Shown: in pieces, positions 28,346-37,306 of the stretch | How the letters are laid out: each line of letters begins with the position of its first letter | Numbering within the stretch: the first letter of the stretch is position 1 | Source: Microbacterium sp. SORGH_AS_0862 | GTDB taxonomy: Bacteria; Actinomycetota; Actinomycetes; Actinomycetales; Microbacteriaceae | Direction: 5' to 3' | DNA length: 64,000 nt | Assembly (NCBI RefSeq): GCF_030818795.1 | Contig: NZ_JAUTAY010000001.1 | Span: 992,001-1,056,000 of the forward strand | Position numbers and translations under genes: made by a program | Notes under the pieces: model-generated | What the model was told of the DNA's origin: nothing | What the model saw: the letters and a program-made list of their open reading frames with translations, nothing else | Databases searched by the model: none

Positions 28346-28897
28346 ATGAGCCCGCTCCTCGCATCCGTCACCGCCGCTGTCGACGGATGGCGCACCCGCG
28401 CCGGGGCAGAGGAGACCACGCGCGCGGACTTCGTCGAGGCGCTTCGCGACCACGGCCAGGCGGCCCTGGAGCGCTCGGGGCCGCCGACGCACGTCACGGC
28501 CAGCGCCCTCGTGTTAGACGAGGACGCCGAGCACGTCCTGCTGTGCTTCCACGGCAAGGGCCGGTTCTGGGTGCAGCCCGGCGGGCACCTCGAGGCGGGC
28601 GACACCTCCGTGGAGGGCGCTGCACTGCGCGAGCTGCAGGAGGAGACCGGCCTGTCCCCCGCGCTGCTCCACGCCATCGCGGTGGCGGATCTGGATCATC
28701 ACGCGCTCGGCGGCGGCTTCGGCCGGTGCGCGTCGCACCTCGACATCGGCGTCATCGGCCGCGTCTCGGACCTGAACGCTCCCCTCGTCGTCAGCGACGA
28801 ATCGGATGCGGTCGCCTGGTGGCCCGTGGCGGCGCTGCCGTCCGACTCGGCGCCGGGGCTCGCCGATCGCCTGGCCCGGGTGCTCGCGGCGCGCTGA
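28346..28897 (+). CDS. NUDIX hydrolase
   Basis: A 183-residue protein. The Nudix box runs from GGHLEAGD through RELQEETGL. The box has Asp where the first Glu of the consensus is usual, and all metal-binding glutamates of REXXEE are kept. The N-terminal 50 residues form a helical extension (LLASVTAAVDGWRTRAGAEE). It would hydrolyse a nucleoside diphosphate linked to another group. A -10-like TACCGT lies six bases before the ATG, so the mRNA is probably leaderless. Confidence 0.85.
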   Translation: MSPLLASVTAAVDGWRTRAGAEETTRADFVEALRDHGQAALERSGPPTHVTASALVLDEDAEHVLLCFHGKGRFWVQPGGHLEAGDTSVEGAALRELQEETGLSPALLHAIAVADLDHHALGGGFGRCASHLDIGVIGRVSDLNAPLVVSDESDAVAWWPVAALPSDSAPGLADRLARVLAAR

Positions 28898-28903
28898 GCG
28901 GCG

Positions 28904-29443
28904 CTACTGCGCGGGCTGCGCGAGGACCTCGGCGTCGACCGCGGTGCCGTTCAGCTCGAGGTAGAGCCGGGATTCCAAGACGGAGACCGTCGCGGTGTTG
29001 CGCCGTTCGAGAGCAGGGCGCGCGCCGTCGATGAAGCCGGGCGTGAAGCTGACCAGGCGGATCGCGTCACCCCGGTGGATCTTCTTGCCGTCCCACGAAG
29101 CGGCGACCTTCACCGGGTCACGATGGGTGTAGACGACGACCCGATCGGCGAGCTTGCTGCCGAAGTGCAAGCGCGCCGCATCCGGCGCCCCCACCTCGAT
29201 CCACGCGGTGATCGCACCCGTCGCGTCACGCACGAGCACCGCGGGCTCCTCGGCCTGCGAGATCCCCTCACTGAAGGCGATGCCCTCCTCGTACTCCAGG
29301 CAGAACGCCAGCACCCGGGTCAGCATGAACGCGTCCGTCTCGGAGGGATGGCGGGCCGCTCGGAGCGTGAACTGCTCGTACACCCCGCGGTCCACATCCG
29401 ACAGCGTCACATCGAACGTGTACATCGTCGCGCCGGCAGCCAT
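28904..29443 (-). CDS. YaeQ family protein
   Basis: A 179-residue protein, the normal length of YaeQ, with MYTFDVTLSDVDRGVYEQFTLR at the start, HPSETDAFMLTRVLAFCLEYEEGIAFSEG and the C-terminal WDGKKIHRGDAIRLVSFTPGF. YaeQ adopts a PD-(D/E)XK nuclease-like fold whose cellular role is unclear. The ATG at 29443 or at 29425 could be used; a -10-like TAGGCT lies just before the former. Confidence 0.85.
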   Translation of the reverse strand: MAAGATMYTFDVTLSDVDRGVYEQFTLRAARHPSETDAFMLTRVLAFCLEYEEGIAFSEGISQAEEPAVLVRDATGAITAWIEVGAPDAARLHFGSKLADRVVVYTHRDPVKVAASWDGKKIHRGDAIRLVSFTPGFIDGARPALERRNTATVSVLESRLYLELNGTAVDAEVLAQPAQ

Positions 29444-29490
29444 AGCTCTCGAGCCTACGCGGCCGCCGCCACTCGCCGTGAGCGGCCGGC

Positions 29491-30981
29491 TCAGCGCCGA
29501 CCGCGCCAGCGCACCGCGATCATGACGGCGATCGCACCCGCTGCGGCGCAGGTCGCGATCGGGGCCTCGGGAAGGAGCACGACCGCCGCTCCCGACCCCG
29601 CGGCCAGCACGATCGCGTCCAACGCCCACACGAGCCGCACGCCGGCCATCGGGTCGCCCATCGGGGTCGGCATCGGTGCGAGCAGCACCGGGGGCATCGG
29701 CCCCTTCAGCGCGCTCGCCAGCCGCAGGGCGAGCGTCATCAGCGCCTGGAGCGCCACCGCCGGCACGGGCGCCGCGCCGACCCCCGAGACCGCCCCAGCG
29801 AGCCCGGCCGCGAACGTCGCCAGGGCGATGGCGGCCACGAGCGGGAACAGGGCGTGCAACGCGACGAGCGACGCATCGGCAACACCGTAGAGCGGTACGT
29901 CGGCGGCAGCGCTCGCGGCGTGACGGATGCCGTCGGTCACCGGCCCGAGGCCCGCGAAGGAGAGGAGCCCGGCGACGGCGCCGAGCAGAAGCGTCGGCGT
30001 GCCGGGTACGAGCGCGAGCACCGCCAGGACACCGGCGAGCGCCAGTGCCACGACCCCGAGCGTGAGCCGCAGCGGTGTGCGCAAGGACCCGACGGCGTCC
30101 CGGCGCAGGATGACCGACCACAGCCGGCCGCGTGGAGCCAGGGCGGGCAGGCGTCGGCCGTGCGCGGGGCGGGCGCGATAGACGTCCGCCGCCTGGCCGA
30201 GATCCAGCCCGGCGGCCGATGCCTGCGCCGCATCCGCGCGCGCTGCCTGCGCGAGCAGCTCATCCGTGCGCAGCCGGTCCAGCAGCCACGGCGTGACCGC
30301 CGCGAGCGCGAGCGCGAGCGCCGTCAGCGGGATGAGGCCGCTCGTCCCGCCGCCGAGCGGGTACGCGGCGGCGACCCACCCCATGGGCGTCGCGATGCTC
30401 GCGGCGGGAACGGCGACCGACAGCACCCCGAGGCCGAGCACGAGGGCCGCTGCCGGGAGCGCGAGGCGCGGCAGTGCCTGCCCGAGCAGCCACGCGCAGA
30501 CCGTCACCGCACCCGCCAGCGCGCCGGCCGCAGCGAAGCCTGCGACGGAGGCCGCGGACGCCATCCCGTTCGCCGCGAGACTCCCGCCGGCCAGCGCCGC
30601 CGCCACGGTCCCGAGTCCGATCGAGACGATCCCCGCGGCCAGCACCGGCCCGAGGAAGGCGCGCGAGCGGGGGATGGCGCTGGCACCGAGCGCGTAGCTC
30701 AGCGCGTGCGGGCGAAGGGCCGGGCCGCGCGAGGGTCCCCCCGCCAGCGCAGCGGCCCAGACCACCGACGCGGCCAGTGCGATCACGCGGGGCGCACGCG
30801 GGTCCGCGAACAGCGCGAGACCGCTGGGCCCTGCCGCACTCAGCCAGACCGCGCGCACGACCGGCGCCACCGCCACGAGGGCCACCAGCGCGAGCAGATA
30901 GACCGCGAAGGCCCGTTCCTTGCCGCTCCGGGCGCCTCGCTGCCGCCACAGTGCGACGGCGGTGCGCACGCTGCCGCTCAC
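29491..30981 (-). CDS. ABC exporter membrane subunit (DUF6297-like)
   Basis: A 496-residue, highly hydrophobic protein with about ten to twelve membrane helices and one large polar loop near the middle (about residues 235-300). No EAA loop is present, as in actinobacterial ABC-2-like exporters. It overlaps the ATPase gene by four bases, so the two form one transporter. The family assignment is tentative. The divergent position of a quinone oxidoreductase and a shared MarR regulator suggest export of, or protection from, a redox-active toxic compound. Confidence 0.7.
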   Translation of the reverse strand: MSGSVRTAVALWRQRGARSGKERAFAVYLLALVALVAVAPVVRAVWLSAAGPSGLALFADPRAPRVIALAASVVWAAALAGGPSRGPALRPHALSYALGASAIPRSRAFLGPVLAAGIVSIGLGTVAAALAGGSLAANGMASAASVAGFAAAGALAGAVTVCAWLLGQALPRLALPAAALVLGLGVLSVAVPAASIATPMGWVAAAYPLGGGTSGLIPLTALALALAAVTPWLLDRLRTDELLAQAARADAAQASAAGLDLGQAADVYRARPAHGRRLPALAPRGRLWSVILRRDAVGSLRTPLRLTLGVVALALAGVLAVLALVPGTPTLLLGAVAGLLSFAGLGPVTDGIRHAASAAADVPLYGVADASLVALHALFPLVAAIALATFAAGLAGAVSGVGAAPVPAVALQALMTLALRLASALKGPMPPVLLAPMPTPMGDPMAGVRLVWALDAIVLAAGSGAAVVLLPEAPIATCAAAGAIAVMIAVRWRGRR

Positions 30982-31604
30982 GCGACGCGCTCCAGATGCA
31001 CCGTCTCGTCGGCGACGAGCTCCGCGAGCCGCGGATGGTGGGTCGCGACCACGAGAGTGATTCCCGCATCCCGCCGCGCCCGCAGCGCGGCGATGACCGC
31101 TTCCACGTGCTCGGGGTCGAGGCGCTGTTCGGGCTCGTCGAGGATCAGCACCTCGCAGGGACGCACGAGCACGAGCGCGAGGCCGAAGAGCTGGGCCTGC
31201 CCCGACGACAGCTCATGGGGGAACCGCTCGTGCAGCGTCTGCAAGCCGAGCTCGTCGAGCGCGGCACGCGCACGCGCATCGGCTTCCTCCGATGTGAACC
31301 ACGTCACCGCGACAAGGCGGACGTGTTCGAGCACGGTGAGATCGGGCGCGAAGGGCGGCAGCCCGATCATCGCCGCGACCCGTCGGCGGAAGGTGCGGTC
31401 GCGCTGAGAGATGGCCGCCCCGGCGATGCGCGCCGAGCCGGCGGACGGTGCCTGTATGCCCGCAAGCACACGCAGGAGGGTCGTCTTCCCGGTTCCGTTG
31501 CCGCCCCGCACGGCCAGCGCCGTGCCCGCATCCACGCGCCGGGTGATCGTGTCGAGCAGCGTGACGTCACCGGATACGACGCGCACCGCATCGACCTCGA
31601 TCAT
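30978..31604 (-). CDS. ABC transporter ATPase
   Basis: A 208-residue ATPase. Walker A is GGNGTGKTT, the signature is ELSSGQAQL (a variant of LSGGQ), Walker B is VLILDEPEQ and the switch His is in VVATHHPRL. It is compact, as in exporters of the ABC-2 kind. It overlaps both the permease gene and the MarR gene by four bases, giving a tight three-gene operon. Confidence 0.88.
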   Translation of the reverse strand: MIEVDAVRVVSGDVTLLDTITRRVDAGTALAVRGGNGTGKTTLLRVLAGIQAPSAGSARIAGAAISQRDRTFRRRVAAMIGLPPFAPDLTVLEHVRLVAVTWFTSEEADARARAALDELGLQTLHERFPHELSSGQAQLFGLALVLVRPCEVLILDEPEQRLDPEHVEAVIAALRARRDAGITLVVATHHPRLAELVADETVHLERVA

Positions 31605-32119
31605 GCGGAAGTCTCCTCGGATGCCGGGGCGCGGCGACGCCGGGCAGCCGAGCGCGGAGGCGTGTGCCTCATGTGGTCGCGGACTCGCCCGAGAATGTCG
31701 GCGAGTGCATCGATGTCGCCGGCAGAGAGCCGCGCGAAGAGCAGATCCTCGAGGATCGCGATGTGCCCGGGGAAGACCCGTCCGAGCACGTCCCTGCCCT
31801 CCGCGGTCAGAGCGACCGCGACGCTGCGATCATCGTCGGGCGACGCCGATCGGGTGACGAGACCCCGCTTCTCCAGCACCTGGGCCTGGTACGTCAGGCC
31901 ACTGCGGCTGTACACGACGCCGTCGGCGAGATCCGTCATCCGCAGCGAGCCCTCGGGGGCATCGCCGAGCGTCGCGAGCAGCTGGAACTGGACATAGCTC
32001 AGATCGCCCGCCTCCTTGAGCTGCTGCTCGACGGCATGACGCAGAAGGCTGCTGACCTCGATGAGACCGAAGTATGCGGCGAGCTGGACGGCGCTCGGAC
32101 CCGTCGGCGATGAACCCAT
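31601..32119 (-). CDS. MarR-family regulator of the ABC exporter operon
   Basis: A 172-residue winged-helix protein with HTH region MTDLADGVVYSRSGLTYQAQVLEKRGLV and wing SASPDDDRSVAVALT. It heads the operon with the ABC exporter. A -10-like TACGCT stands six bases before the ATG, so the mRNA is probably leaderless. The intergenic region to the divergent oxidoreductase gene carries three TTCGAA-centred sites. Confidence 0.88.
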   Translation of the reverse strand: MGSSPTGPSAVQLAAYFGLIEVSSLLRHAVEQQLKEAGDLSYVQFQLLATLGDAPEGSLRMTDLADGVVYSRSGLTYQAQVLEKRGLVTRSASPDDDRSVAVALTAEGRDVLGRVFPGHIAILEDLLFARLSAGDIDALADILGRVRDHMRHTPPRSAARRRRAPASEETSA

Positions 32120-32142
32120 GCAGCGAGCGTAGCAGTGCTACC

Positions 32143-32207
32143 GATTCGAAACAGTTGCTTCGAATTCGAACCACTGCTATCGTCATCGTATGCTTCGAAT
32201 CCGAAGC
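32143..32207. promoter_or_regulatory. Three TTCGAA operator sites between marR and the oxidoreductase gene
   Basis: ATTCGAAA (about 32144-32151), the perfect 12-bp palindrome TTCGAATTCGAA (32159-32170) and GCTTCGAATCCGAAGC (32192-32207, arms GCTTCG and CGAAGC) lie between the divergent genes. They are probably the binding sites of the MarR protein encoded at 31601-32119, controlling both directions. Confidence 0.65.
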
Positions 32208-32227
32208 ACTTACCTGAGGAGACAATC

Positions 32228-33169
32228 ATGAAGGCAGTACGGTTCCACGAGACGGGCGGCCCCGAGGTGCTGCGCTACCAGGACGCACCGACGCCCGCGC
32301 CCGCCAGCGGACAGGTACGCATCCGCGTCGCCGGCGTCGCCTACAACCCGGCCGACGGCGGGATGCGCGGAGGCTTCCTCCCCATCCCCATCACGCTTCC
32401 GCACATCCCCGGGTACGACGTCGCGGGCATCGTCGACGCGCTGGGCGAGGGAGTCGATGATCTGGAGATCGGCGACAGCGTCATCGGGCTGATCCCCATG
32501 GAGTCGGACGGCGCGGCCGCCGAGTACGTGGTGGTGCCGGCCGCCGTCGTCACGAAGGCCCCGCTCACCACTCCGCTGGCGGATGCGGCGGGGCTTCCCT
32601 CGGTGGGACTCACCGCATCCCAGGCCCTCTTCGAGGGGGCAGGACTCAGCGCCGGCCAGCGCGTGCTCATCAACGGTGCCGGCGGGCCGGTCGGCGGCTA
32701 CGCCGTCCAGCTCGCCCGGCGCGCGGGAGCGCACGTGATCGCCACCGCGAGCGGACGCAGCCGCAGCATGGTCGAGGCGGCCGGCGCGCATGAGATCGTG
32801 GACCACACCGTCACGAGGCTCGAGGACGCCGTGGCCGAGCCGGTCGACGTGCTGCTGAACCTCGCGCCCATCACGGCCGAGGGCTTCCAGGCCCTTGTGC
32901 CGCTGGTGCGCGACGGCGGCGTCGTGGTCTCGACCACGCCGACGGTGCCGACGCCCGGTGACGACGCGCGCGACGTCCGGGCGGTGACGATCTTCGTCCG
33001 CTCCGACGTCGACGAGCTCGCCCGCCTGGTCTCGCTCGTCGACCGCGGCGAGCTCCGCGTGGAGATCGCCGAACGTCTGCCGCTCGCGAACCTGCCGCGC
33101 GTGCATGAACGCGCCGAGGCGGGCGACGTGCACGGCAAGATCGTGTTCCTCCCGTCGGCAGGCGACTGA
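32228..33169 (+). CDS. NADPH:quinone oxidoreductase-like MDR protein
   Basis: A 313-residue medium-chain reductase of the zinc-independent quinone oxidoreductase branch. It starts MKAVRFHETGGPEVLRYQDAP, has the NPADGGMRGG and GYDVAGIV motifs of the catalytic domain and a Rossmann motif LINGAGGPVGGYAVQLARRAG. No zinc-ligand cysteines are present. GAGGAGAC precedes the ATG. The TTCGAA sites upstream put it under the same MarR control as the divergent exporter. Confidence 0.88.
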   Translation: MKAVRFHETGGPEVLRYQDAPTPAPASGQVRIRVAGVAYNPADGGMRGGFLPIPITLPHIPGYDVAGIVDALGEGVDDLEIGDSVIGLIPMESDGAAAEYVVVPAAVVTKAPLTTPLADAAGLPSVGLTASQALFEGAGLSAGQRVLINGAGGPVGGYAVQLARRAGAHVIATASGRSRSMVEAAGAHEIVDHTVTRLEDAVAEPVDVLLNLAPITAEGFQALVPLVRDGGVVVSTTPTVPTPGDDARDVRAVTIFVRSDVDELARLVSLVDRGELRVEIAERLPLANLPRVHERAEAGDVHGKIVFLPSAGD

Positions 33170-33191
33170 GTCCGGCCTACGCGAGCGCGCA

Positions 33192-33629
33192 TCACTCGGC
33201 GGAGCGCACCCACCGCCGCCACTCGGCCTGAGGGCTGAATCCCGCAGCGGCCCAGAACGACTGCCCCAGCCCGTTCTGCTCCAGCACCATCGCGTCGAGC
33301 CGCCGCGCTCCCAGACGCGCGAGCCGGTTCTCCGCGCGACGAAGCAGCTCACCCGCGACCCCGCGGCCTCGCTGCTCAGGGTGGACGGCGAGGCGGTAGA
33401 GGTGCGCTCGCCATCCGTCCCAGCCGGAGATCAGCGTGCCGACGACGCGCTCCCGCTGCACGGCGACGTCGAGAGCCGTCGGGTCCCGGAGCACCAGCGT
33501 CTCCACCGTCGCGACATCGTCGGACGGACGAGCATCGTTCTCCGCCGCCTCTGCCCAGAACGCGAGGATGCGGGCGACATCCTCGACACGGGCCGGCCGG
33601 AAGACGAGGTCCTCGAGGTTTGCGCTCAC
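33192..33629 (-). CDS. GNAT-family N-acetyltransferase
   Basis: A 145-residue acetyltransferase. The acetyl-CoA loop is HPEQRGRGVAGELLRRAENRL, preceded by YRLAVH and followed by LGQSFWAAAGF. It starts at a GTG at 33629 (VSANLEDLVFRPARVEDV); the open frame extends further but is Arg/His-rich and non-coding in character. The substrate is unknown. It is convergent with the oxidoreductase, 22 bases apart. Confidence 0.85.
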   Translation of the reverse strand: MSANLEDLVFRPARVEDVARILAFWAEAAENDARPSDDVATVETLVLRDPTALDVAVQRERVVGTLISGWDGWRAHLYRLAVHPEQRGRGVAGELLRRAENRLARLGARRLDAMVLEQNGLGQSFWAAAGFSPQAEWRRWVRSAE

Positions 33630-33676
33630 ACGGCGAGCGTAATCCCGTGACGGGACTCCATCGGCGTGCGCCGGGC

Positions 33677-35086
33677 TCAGTGATGGAAGCCGGAGCCGGT
33701 GGTGCGCTCGCGCGGCAGCGGGGCATCCAGCCGATCGAGAAAGTCCACCTCGGCGCGGATGTCGGCGATGAGCGATGCCGCGAGGTCCCGGCTGAGCCCG
33801 ACCTTCACCACGATGCGCTGCAGCACCGTGTCGCTCATGTCGTCGGCCATCGGATAGGCCGGCACGAGCCATCCCTTCATTCGCAACCGGTCCGCCAGGT
33901 CGTACAGGTTCCAGACGTCCGTGTGGCCGGCCTTCAGGGTCCAGGCGAAGACCGGAATGGTGTCTCCGCGGCTCACGAGCTCGAACGGCCCCATGCGTCC
34001 GATCTCACCCGAGAGGAACTGCGCCACGTCGAGCGAGTTCTGCTGGACGGCCCGGTAGCCCTCGCGCCCGAGGCGGAGGAACTGGTAGTACTGCAGCAGC
34101 ACCTGCGCGCCCGGGCGGGAGAAGTTGAGGGCGAGGGTGGGCATGTCGCCGCCGAGGTAGCTGACGTGGAACACGAGGCTCTCCGGCAGCACCGACGGAT
34201 CCCGCCAGACGACCCAGCCGACACCGGGATAGACGAGTCCGTACTTGTGTCCCGAGGTGCTGATCGAGTTGACGCGCGCGATGCGGAAGTCCCAGTCCAG
34301 CTCGGGCTGGCAGAACGGGGCGATCATGGCGCCGGAGGCGCCGTCGACATGGATGCGGACGTCGAAGCCGGTGGCGGCCTCGATCTCGTCGAGCTTCGCC
34401 GCGATGGCGGCGACCGGGTCGTAGAGCCCGGTGAAGGTCTGTCCCAGCACCGCGACGACGCCGATCGTGTTCTCGTCGACGTACTGCTCCAGGCCTTCGC
34501 CGTCCAGCGTCAGGTGATCCGGGGAGACCGGCACGTACCTCGGTTCGATCTCCCAGTAGTTGCAGAACTTCTCCCACACCACCTGAACGGCAGCCGACAT
34601 GACGAGGTTGGGCCGATCGGTCGGCCGGCCCTGGGCTCTGCGACGCTCCTGCCACAGCCGCTTGAGCGCGAGCCCGCCCAGCATGCAGGCCTCCGAGGAG
34701 CCGATCGTGGAGGTACCGATCGCGTCGGCGTCGCCCGGTGCGTGCCAGAGGTCCGCCAGCATCCGCCAGCACCGCTCCTCGATCTCGGCGGTCGCCGGGT
34801 ACTCGTCCTTGTCGATCATGTTCTTGTCGAAGGCCTCGCGATACAGCCGCTGACCGTGGTCGTCCATCCACGTCGTGACGAACGTGGCGAGGTTCAGGCG
34901 CGAGTTGCCGTCGAGGATCGCCTCGTCATGCACGATCTGATACGCCGTCTCGGGCAGGCTCGGTCCTGCCGGGAGTCGATAGCGGTCGAACTCCGTGGCC
35001 TCCCCCGGCCGCACGAACACCGGATTGATACTCAACCGGTCCTCGCTTCCGGCGGGCGGACGGTGGGGACCTCGACGAGCGTTCAT
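33677..35086 (-). CDS. gadB: Glutamate decarboxylase
   Basis: A 469-residue PLP-dependent decarboxylase of the bacterial and plant GAD type. The cofactor lysine is in STSGHKYGLVYPGVGW; the motifs IGSSEACMLGGLALKRLW and DFRIARVNSI also match. It converts glutamate to GABA, consuming a proton, and commonly serves acid resistance. No GABA antiporter is visible. GGAGG lies five bases before the ATG. It follows the CitB-like regulator gene by 68 bases on the same strand, so it may be read through from that operon. Confidence 0.93.
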   Translation of the reverse strand: MNARRGPHRPPAGSEDRLSINPVFVRPGEATEFDRYRLPAGPSLPETAYQIVHDEAILDGNSRLNLATFVTTWMDDHGQRLYREAFDKNMIDKDEYPATAEIEERCWRMLADLWHAPGDADAIGTSTIGSSEACMLGGLALKRLWQERRRAQGRPTDRPNLVMSAAVQVVWEKFCNYWEIEPRYVPVSPDHLTLDGEGLEQYVDENTIGVVAVLGQTFTGLYDPVAAIAAKLDEIEAATGFDVRIHVDGASGAMIAPFCQPELDWDFRIARVNSISTSGHKYGLVYPGVGWVVWRDPSVLPESLVFHVSYLGGDMPTLALNFSRPGAQVLLQYYQFLRLGREGYRAVQQNSLDVAQFLSGEIGRMGPFELVSRGDTIPVFAWTLKAGHTDVWNLYDLADRLRMKGWLVPAYPMADDMSDTVLQRIVVKVGLSRDLAASLIADIRAEVDFLDRLDAPLPRERTTGSGFHH

Positions 35087-35154
35087 TGCTGCCTCCGGGC
35101 GTGTGTTCGCGTGCGCCCACACAATCACGACGGGCACGTCGAGGGCGAGGGATC

Positions 35155-35898
35155 TCAGCGGGTCGTCGGATCCGAGGCGTGCGCCGGTGCGAGCCGGTAA
35201 AGGACTTCGGGACGGCCGCGCTTGCCGTAGCGGTGGGCCCGATCGACGAGCCCCAGGTCGACGAGGTGCGTCAGATAGCGGTGCGCTGTCGCTCGCGACA
35301 GATCGCACGTGGCAGCGACGTCGGCGCCGGAGCGCGCGATGACGGGGTCGAGAGCTGCCGCCACCCGATCGAGCGTGGGCTGCGCAAGGCCCTTCGGCAG
35401 TGCGAGTGCGGCCGCGGGCGTCATGTCGGCGTGCGTCCCGGTGCGGATGCCTCCCGTCGCCAGCAGCCGGTCGATCTCGCCCTGGCTCAACGGACGCTCG
35501 CGCGCATCCTGCTGCGCCTGCTGACGACGTGTCCGGTACTGCTCGAGCTGGGCGCGCAGCGCCGATTCCGTGAAGGGCTTGATCAGGTATCCCACCACGT
35601 GCGCGGCGAGGGCCTGGCGTACGGTCGTCTGATCCTGCGACGAGCTGATGACGAGCACGTCCACTTCCGACCCGCCGATCGTGCGCAGACGGTGCAGCAC
35701 CTCGATGCCGCTGATGTCGGGCAGTCGCATGTCGAGCAGGATGAGATCGACCGCGTCGACCTCGAAGCCCAGCGCCTCCCGCCCGCTCGCGGCCGTGCCG
35801 ACAACCGTGAAGCCGCTCGTCGCTGCGACGAAGCCGCTGTGGAGCGCGCGGGCTCCCCTGTCGTCGTCGACGACGAGCACGCGGATGTTCCCGTTCAC
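35155..35898 (-). CDS. CitB/DcuR-type response regulator
   Basis: A 247-residue regulator. The receiver has VVDDDRGA, phospho-Asp in LILLDMRLPDISG and Lys in YLIKPF. A linker is followed by a C-terminal winged helix (DVAATCDLSRATAHRYLTHLVDLGLV, RYGKRGRPEVLYRL). The gene overlaps the sensor kinase gene by four bases. The divergent tctCBA genes are the obvious target, so it probably responds to citrate or a related tricarboxylate. Confidence 0.9.
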   Translation of the reverse strand: MNGNIRVLVVDDDRGARALHSGFVAATSGFTVVGTAASGREALGFEVDAVDLILLDMRLPDISGIEVLHRLRTIGGSEVDVLVISSSQDQTTVRQALAAHVVGYLIKPFTESALRAQLEQYRTRRQQAQQDARERPLSQGEIDRLLATGGIRTGTHADMTPAAALALPKGLAQPTLDRVAAALDPVIARSGADVAATCDLSRATAHRYLTHLVDLGLVDRAHRYGKRGRPEVLYRLAPAHASDPTTR

Positions 35899-37163
35899 GG
35901 GCGCCTCGCCATCTCGAAGGAGAACCTGGCCCCGCCGAGCGTCGAGGCGCCGACTTCGATCGTTCCCCCTCGGGCGGTGACCAGGCGGCGCACCAGGTCG
36001 AGACCGATGCCTCGTCCGCCGCCGGAGGCATCCGGTTTCGAGGAGAACCCGAGGGCGAAGATCCGCGTCGCCTGGCGCGGGTCCACGCCCGGCCCGTCGT
36101 CCTCGACCGCCCCGACGAGCAGATCGCCGCGCTCGCGGAGCACGCAGCGGATGCGGGCGGCCCCCGCCTCCGCGGCGTTGCGACAGAGGTTGGTGAGGAC
36201 GGTCACGACCTCGTCATCGATGTCGCGCGCGACGGCGATGTCGAACTCGACCTGCGCACCGTGGGCGAGCACGTCGGAACGCACGGCATGGACGGCGGCA
36301 TCGCGCAGCGGCATACCCGCATCCCGTTCATCGTGCCGCGCACCCGATACGGGCACGAGATCCTCGATGTAGGCGAGCGCCTCGTCCGCGTCGCCTCGGG
36401 AGACGAGCCCGTGCAGGACGTGCAGGCGTGTCGTGAACTCGTGGGACTGCTCGCGAAGCGCCGCCGTCGTCCGCCCCATCTGCGCGTGCTCGAGTGCCAG
36501 CTCGTCGAGCCGGCGGAAGCGGCGCTCGACCGCCGCCGTGAGCGCGGAGCTGGCGAGCGTCGCGACGATGAGCGCCCCCACCGCCCAGGGCAGCAGAGCC
36601 CCCAAGGCCTGCTCGCGTTCGGCGGCGATGTCGGACTCGAGCACCCCGACCGCGACCATGCCCACCACGCGGTCTCCGTCGACGACCGGCACCTTCGCGC
36701 GCAGCGACGGCCCCGACGGGCCCGTCTCGGTACCGAGGAACGGGGTGCCCGCGAGCACCGAGGCGTTCGTGGTCGAGACCTGCACACCGCGCTCGGACGC
36801 GAGCGGATGCGTGATGCGCACGCCCTCGTCGTCCGTCACGACGACGTAGTAGACGCCCGCCGCGCGGGCGACCAGCTCCGCGATCGGCTGCAGCGCTGCC
36901 GTCGCCGGAGCGAGATCCGCCGCATCGGCGAGGTCGCCCGGCGTTCCCGCATCGGAGACGGATGCGACCGTCTGGCGGACCTCGCTCAGAGCGGCGAGGC
37001 TCGTGGCCACCTCCTGCACGCGCTCCGCCGTCGCGTCACGGATGCGGCTCTCCTGCAGCGCGAGGGCGACCGTCGTCGTGACCCCGAGAGCGGCGAGGGT
37101 GACGATCGAGGGCAGCACGAGCATGGCGAGCCGGACGGCGCGCTGCCGGTGCCCGAACGCCAT
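35895..37163 (-). CDS. CitA/DcuS-type sensor histidine kinase
   Basis: A 422-residue kinase. Two membrane helices (about residues 10-35 and 165-190) enclose an extracellular PAS-like (sCache) sensor with VYYVVVTDDEGVRITHPL and the GSGPS-type anchor TGPSGPSLRAKVPV. The phospho-acceptor is in LREQSHEFTTRLHVLHGL, and the ATPase has NLCRNAAEAG and GRGIGLDLVRRLV. The ATG at 37163 follows GAGGAA; the longer frame to 37304 reads as non-coding. Confidence 0.9.
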   Translation of the reverse strand: MAFGHRQRAVRLAMLVLPSIVTLAALGVTTTVALALQESRIRDATAERVQEVATSLAALSEVRQTVASVSDAGTPGDLADAADLAPATAALQPIAELVARAAGVYYVVVTDDEGVRITHPLASERGVQVSTTNASVLAGTPFLGTETGPSGPSLRAKVPVVDGDRVVGMVAVGVLESDIAAEREQALGALLPWAVGALIVATLASSALTAAVERRFRRLDELALEHAQMGRTTAALREQSHEFTTRLHVLHGLVSRGDADEALAYIEDLVPVSGARHDERDAGMPLRDAAVHAVRSDVLAHGAQVEFDIAVARDIDDEVVTVLTNLCRNAAEAGAARIRCVLRERGDLLVGAVEDDGPGVDPRQATRIFALGFSSKPDASGGGRGIGLDLVRRLVTARGGTIEVGASTLGGARFSFEMARRP

Positions 37164-37306
37164 CGTGCTCGCTTCCTCGCCGTGCGGCTCCGTCGCCGCG
37201 TGCGCGTTTATGGGAACAAATCGGCGCGACCGGCCCCGCCGGCTCGCGCGCTGCCATCCTAGGTCGATCTCGCGGCGACGACGATGTCCGCGCGAATGGA
37301 GCAACG

